NCBI GenBank assembly: GCA_028821785.1
Contig: JAPKFC010000006.1
Coordinates: 1 to 44,129, forward strand
Direction of reading: 5' to 3'
DNA from: Candidatus Poseidoniaceae archaeon
GTDB taxonomy: Archaea > Thermoplasmatota > Poseidoniia > Poseidoniales > Poseidoniaceae
DNA: 44,129 bases
A program made the position numbers and the translations under genes. Shown one piece after another: positions 43,123 to 44,129 of the stretch. Under the pieces are notes generated by a model that did not search any database, had not been told where the DNA came from, and worked only from the letters and a program-made list of their open reading frames with translations. How positions within the stretch are numbered: position 1 is the first letter of the stretch; every line of letters begins with the position of its first letter.

Positions 43123-44129
43123 TCAAATCTTGAGGTTTGCTTGCCTAGCCAACATTACAATTCGCATACTGTGCTCGAGCATAGCAGCATTTGCCCATGC
43201 TTGGTCTAAGTCTGCACCAACTGCATAAGCACCATTGCCACGGATAACAACACAACGCATACCACCCTGAGTCAAAGCTTCAGCAACTTGTCTTAGGAAG
43301 TTTTCAGGGTTGTCATCATCGGGATCAACAATGATAATCTTGCCAATCTGTTTTTTGCCTATTTCATCAATTGGTTGAACTACGATCAAATCCTTCTCAC
43401 AAGATGAGGCGGTGGTATATGCTCCAAAGCAATGTATAACAGCGGCTGGGCCGCCTGTAAGCAAACTCACTGAAGCGAGTAATACTTCCAAAATACGCCA
43501 TTCTTCAGGAGCGCCGCGTGGTGCTCCGGAACCAAGTTCTGCCGCACATAACCCTCTTTCATCTAGGCGTGGTAACAAAGTCATGTGTTTGGTAGAGATC
43601 ATCACTCCTGGCTTGTCAGGATGTAACATTGCGATAGTACCCATATTAGCTCTAATCAATAATTCTCTATCCAATTGACGTGCTAAGCGAGCAAAATCAC
43701 CAACAAGGAATGCAGGGACAATAATATCTTCCAAGACGGCAGGAGGCATAGGTGGATTTTCCAAGTCTTCGATAACTTCAGCAGCACCTGCCATCGAACG
43801 ACGAAGGCGAGCAATTTCAGCATTTAATCGGTCCATTTCTTGCTCTGCTTCTGCTGAAAGAGTAGGCTCCGTAGGCGCTTCTTCAACCACAGGCTCGGGA
43901 ACTTCCTCGACTTCTTCTTCAACCACCGGTTCCGGTTCTTCTTCTACAGTTTCTTCAACTACAGGTTCAGGAACTTCCTCAACTTCTTCTTCAACCACAG
44001 GCTCCGGTTCTTCTTCTACAGTTTCTTCAACTACAGGTTCAGGAACTTCCTCGACTTCTTCTTCAACCACAGGTTCCGGTTCTTCTTCTACAGTTTCTTC
44101 AACTACAGGTTCAGGAACTTCCTCGACTT
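43123..44129 (-). CDS. Class II aldolase/adducin-fold protein with acidic repeat region (5' end outside window)
   Basis: Incomplete: the reading frame runs off the right edge, and the apparent start at 44070 is a GTG valine inside a repeat. The visible N-terminal part consists of V-E-E-E-x-x-E-x-x-P-E-P-V repeats, followed by a short coiled coil (about 75-100 of the visible 315 residues). The last 210 residues resemble the class II aldolase/adducin fold, with AAVIHCFGAYTTASS and CVVIRGNGAYAVGADLDQAWANAAMLEHSMRI. The zinc-binding H-x-H is H-C-F and the usual N-H-G is G-N-G, so metal binding and aldolase activity are doubtful. The product may be a structural or binding protein. Confidence 0.75.
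   Translation of the reverse strand, partial: VEEVPEPVVEETVEEEPEPVVEEEVEEVPEPVVEETVEEEPEPVVEEEVEEVPEPVVEETVEEEPEPVVEEEVEEVPEPVVEEAPTEPTLSAEAEQEMDRLNAEIARLRRSMAGAAEVIEDLENPPMPPAVLEDIIVPAFLVGDFARLARQLDRELLIRANMGTIAMLHPDKPGVMISTKHMTLLPRLDERGLCAAELGSGAPRGAPEEWRILEVLLASVSLLTGGPAAVIHCFGAYTTASSCEKDLIVVQPIDEIGKKQIGKIIIVDPDDDNPENFLRQVAEALTQGGMRCVVIRGNGAYAVGADLDQAWANAAMLEHSMRIVMLARQANLKI
43880..44129 (-). repeat. 72-base tandem repeat coding for acidic PEPV units
   Basis: A 24-residue unit (V-E-E-E-V-E-E-V-P-E-P-V then V-E-E-T-V-E-E-E-P-E-P-V) is repeated at least three times with almost no nucleotide change and continues beyond the window. It encodes a highly negatively charged, extended and probably disordered region. 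The repeat number is likely to vary between strains. Confidence 0.85.

Noticed and set aside
44010-44070. Start of the acidic-repeat gene at 44070
   Set aside because: The codon is a GTG valine inside a repeat that continues to the window edge in the same frame, so the real start lies outside.

Overview
The window looks like a stretch of chromosome from an uncultured marine planktonic euryarchaeon, most likely Marine Group II (Candidatus Poseidoniales). Archaeal markers seen directly are a geranylgeranylglyceryl-phosphate synthase, a geranylgeranyl-reductase-family flavoprotein, the ribosomal protein LX / prefoldin alpha / FtsY cluster, diphthine synthase, a Trm5-type tRNA methyltransferase and a stand-alone GMP synthase glutaminase subunit. 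The Marine Group II placement is an inference. It rests on the large secreted calcium-repeat proteins, a C-terminal W-x-x-E-Q-W-type tag and the unusual mix of bacterial- and eukaryote-like metabolic genes; no taxonomic search was run. Genes are densely packed and no gap without a gene exceeds 300 bases. I found no tRNA, rRNA, CRISPR, insertion sequence or prophage gene.

Layout. (1) 1-6 kb: cell-surface genes (a membrane-anchored zinc-finger protein and a 947-residue thrombospondin-type-3 repeat protein), a small EF-hand protein, an ABC exporter, then GGGP synthase. (2) 6.7-13.4 kb, minus strand: DCC-family protein, DUF4126 membrane protein, long coiled-coil protein, MamK/MreB-like actin and a large secreted subtilase with calcium repeats. 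(3) 13.4-16.9 kb, plus strand: ribosomal protein LX, prefoldin alpha, FtsY, a DUF1844 protein and a membrane-anchored degenerate receiver domain. (4) 16.9-20.1 kb, minus strand: AlkB-type diiron monooxygenase, a small membrane protein, eukaryote-type OMP decarboxylase and an SDR epimerase. (5) 20.2-28.4 kb: S15-type lipoprotein hydrolase, HTH-CBS regulator divergent from a eukaryote-type (GSII) glutamine synthetase, then a minus-strand run of GGR, HAD phosphatase, NERD protein and SemiSWEET, and a ThrB2-like kinase. (6) 28.5-34.2 kb: a 950-residue repeat lipoprotein containing a recent 180-base tandem duplication, an Lrp/AsnC regulator divergent from a cystathionine gamma-synthase/lyase-family enzyme, and an aquaporin-fold protein with both NPA motifs altered. 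(7) 34.3-44.1 kb: an unrecognised 583-residue protein, a PqqB-like metallo-beta-lactamase, a sodium:solute symporter with a secreted-type tail, DphB, Trm5-like methyltransferase, a 41-residue zinc-ribbon ORF, an exported M24 peptidase, GuaA glutaminase subunit, and a class II aldolase-fold protein with an acidic repeat that runs off the right edge.

How the genes fit together. The content suits a photic-zone heterotroph that degrades protein: subtilase, S15 hydrolase and exported M24 peptidase outside or at the membrane, and symporter and SemiSWEET for uptake. Nitrogen and sulfur assimilation genes (GSII, PLP enzyme) each face a divergent regulator. Membrane-lipid genes lie at two separate places (5.9 and 26 kb). 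The best leads for new biology are the NPA-altered aquaporin-like protein, the complete nine-histidine AlkB homologue in an archaeal context, the actin/coiled-coil neighbourhood, the degenerate receiver tethered to the membrane, and the surface-protein tag and repeat families.
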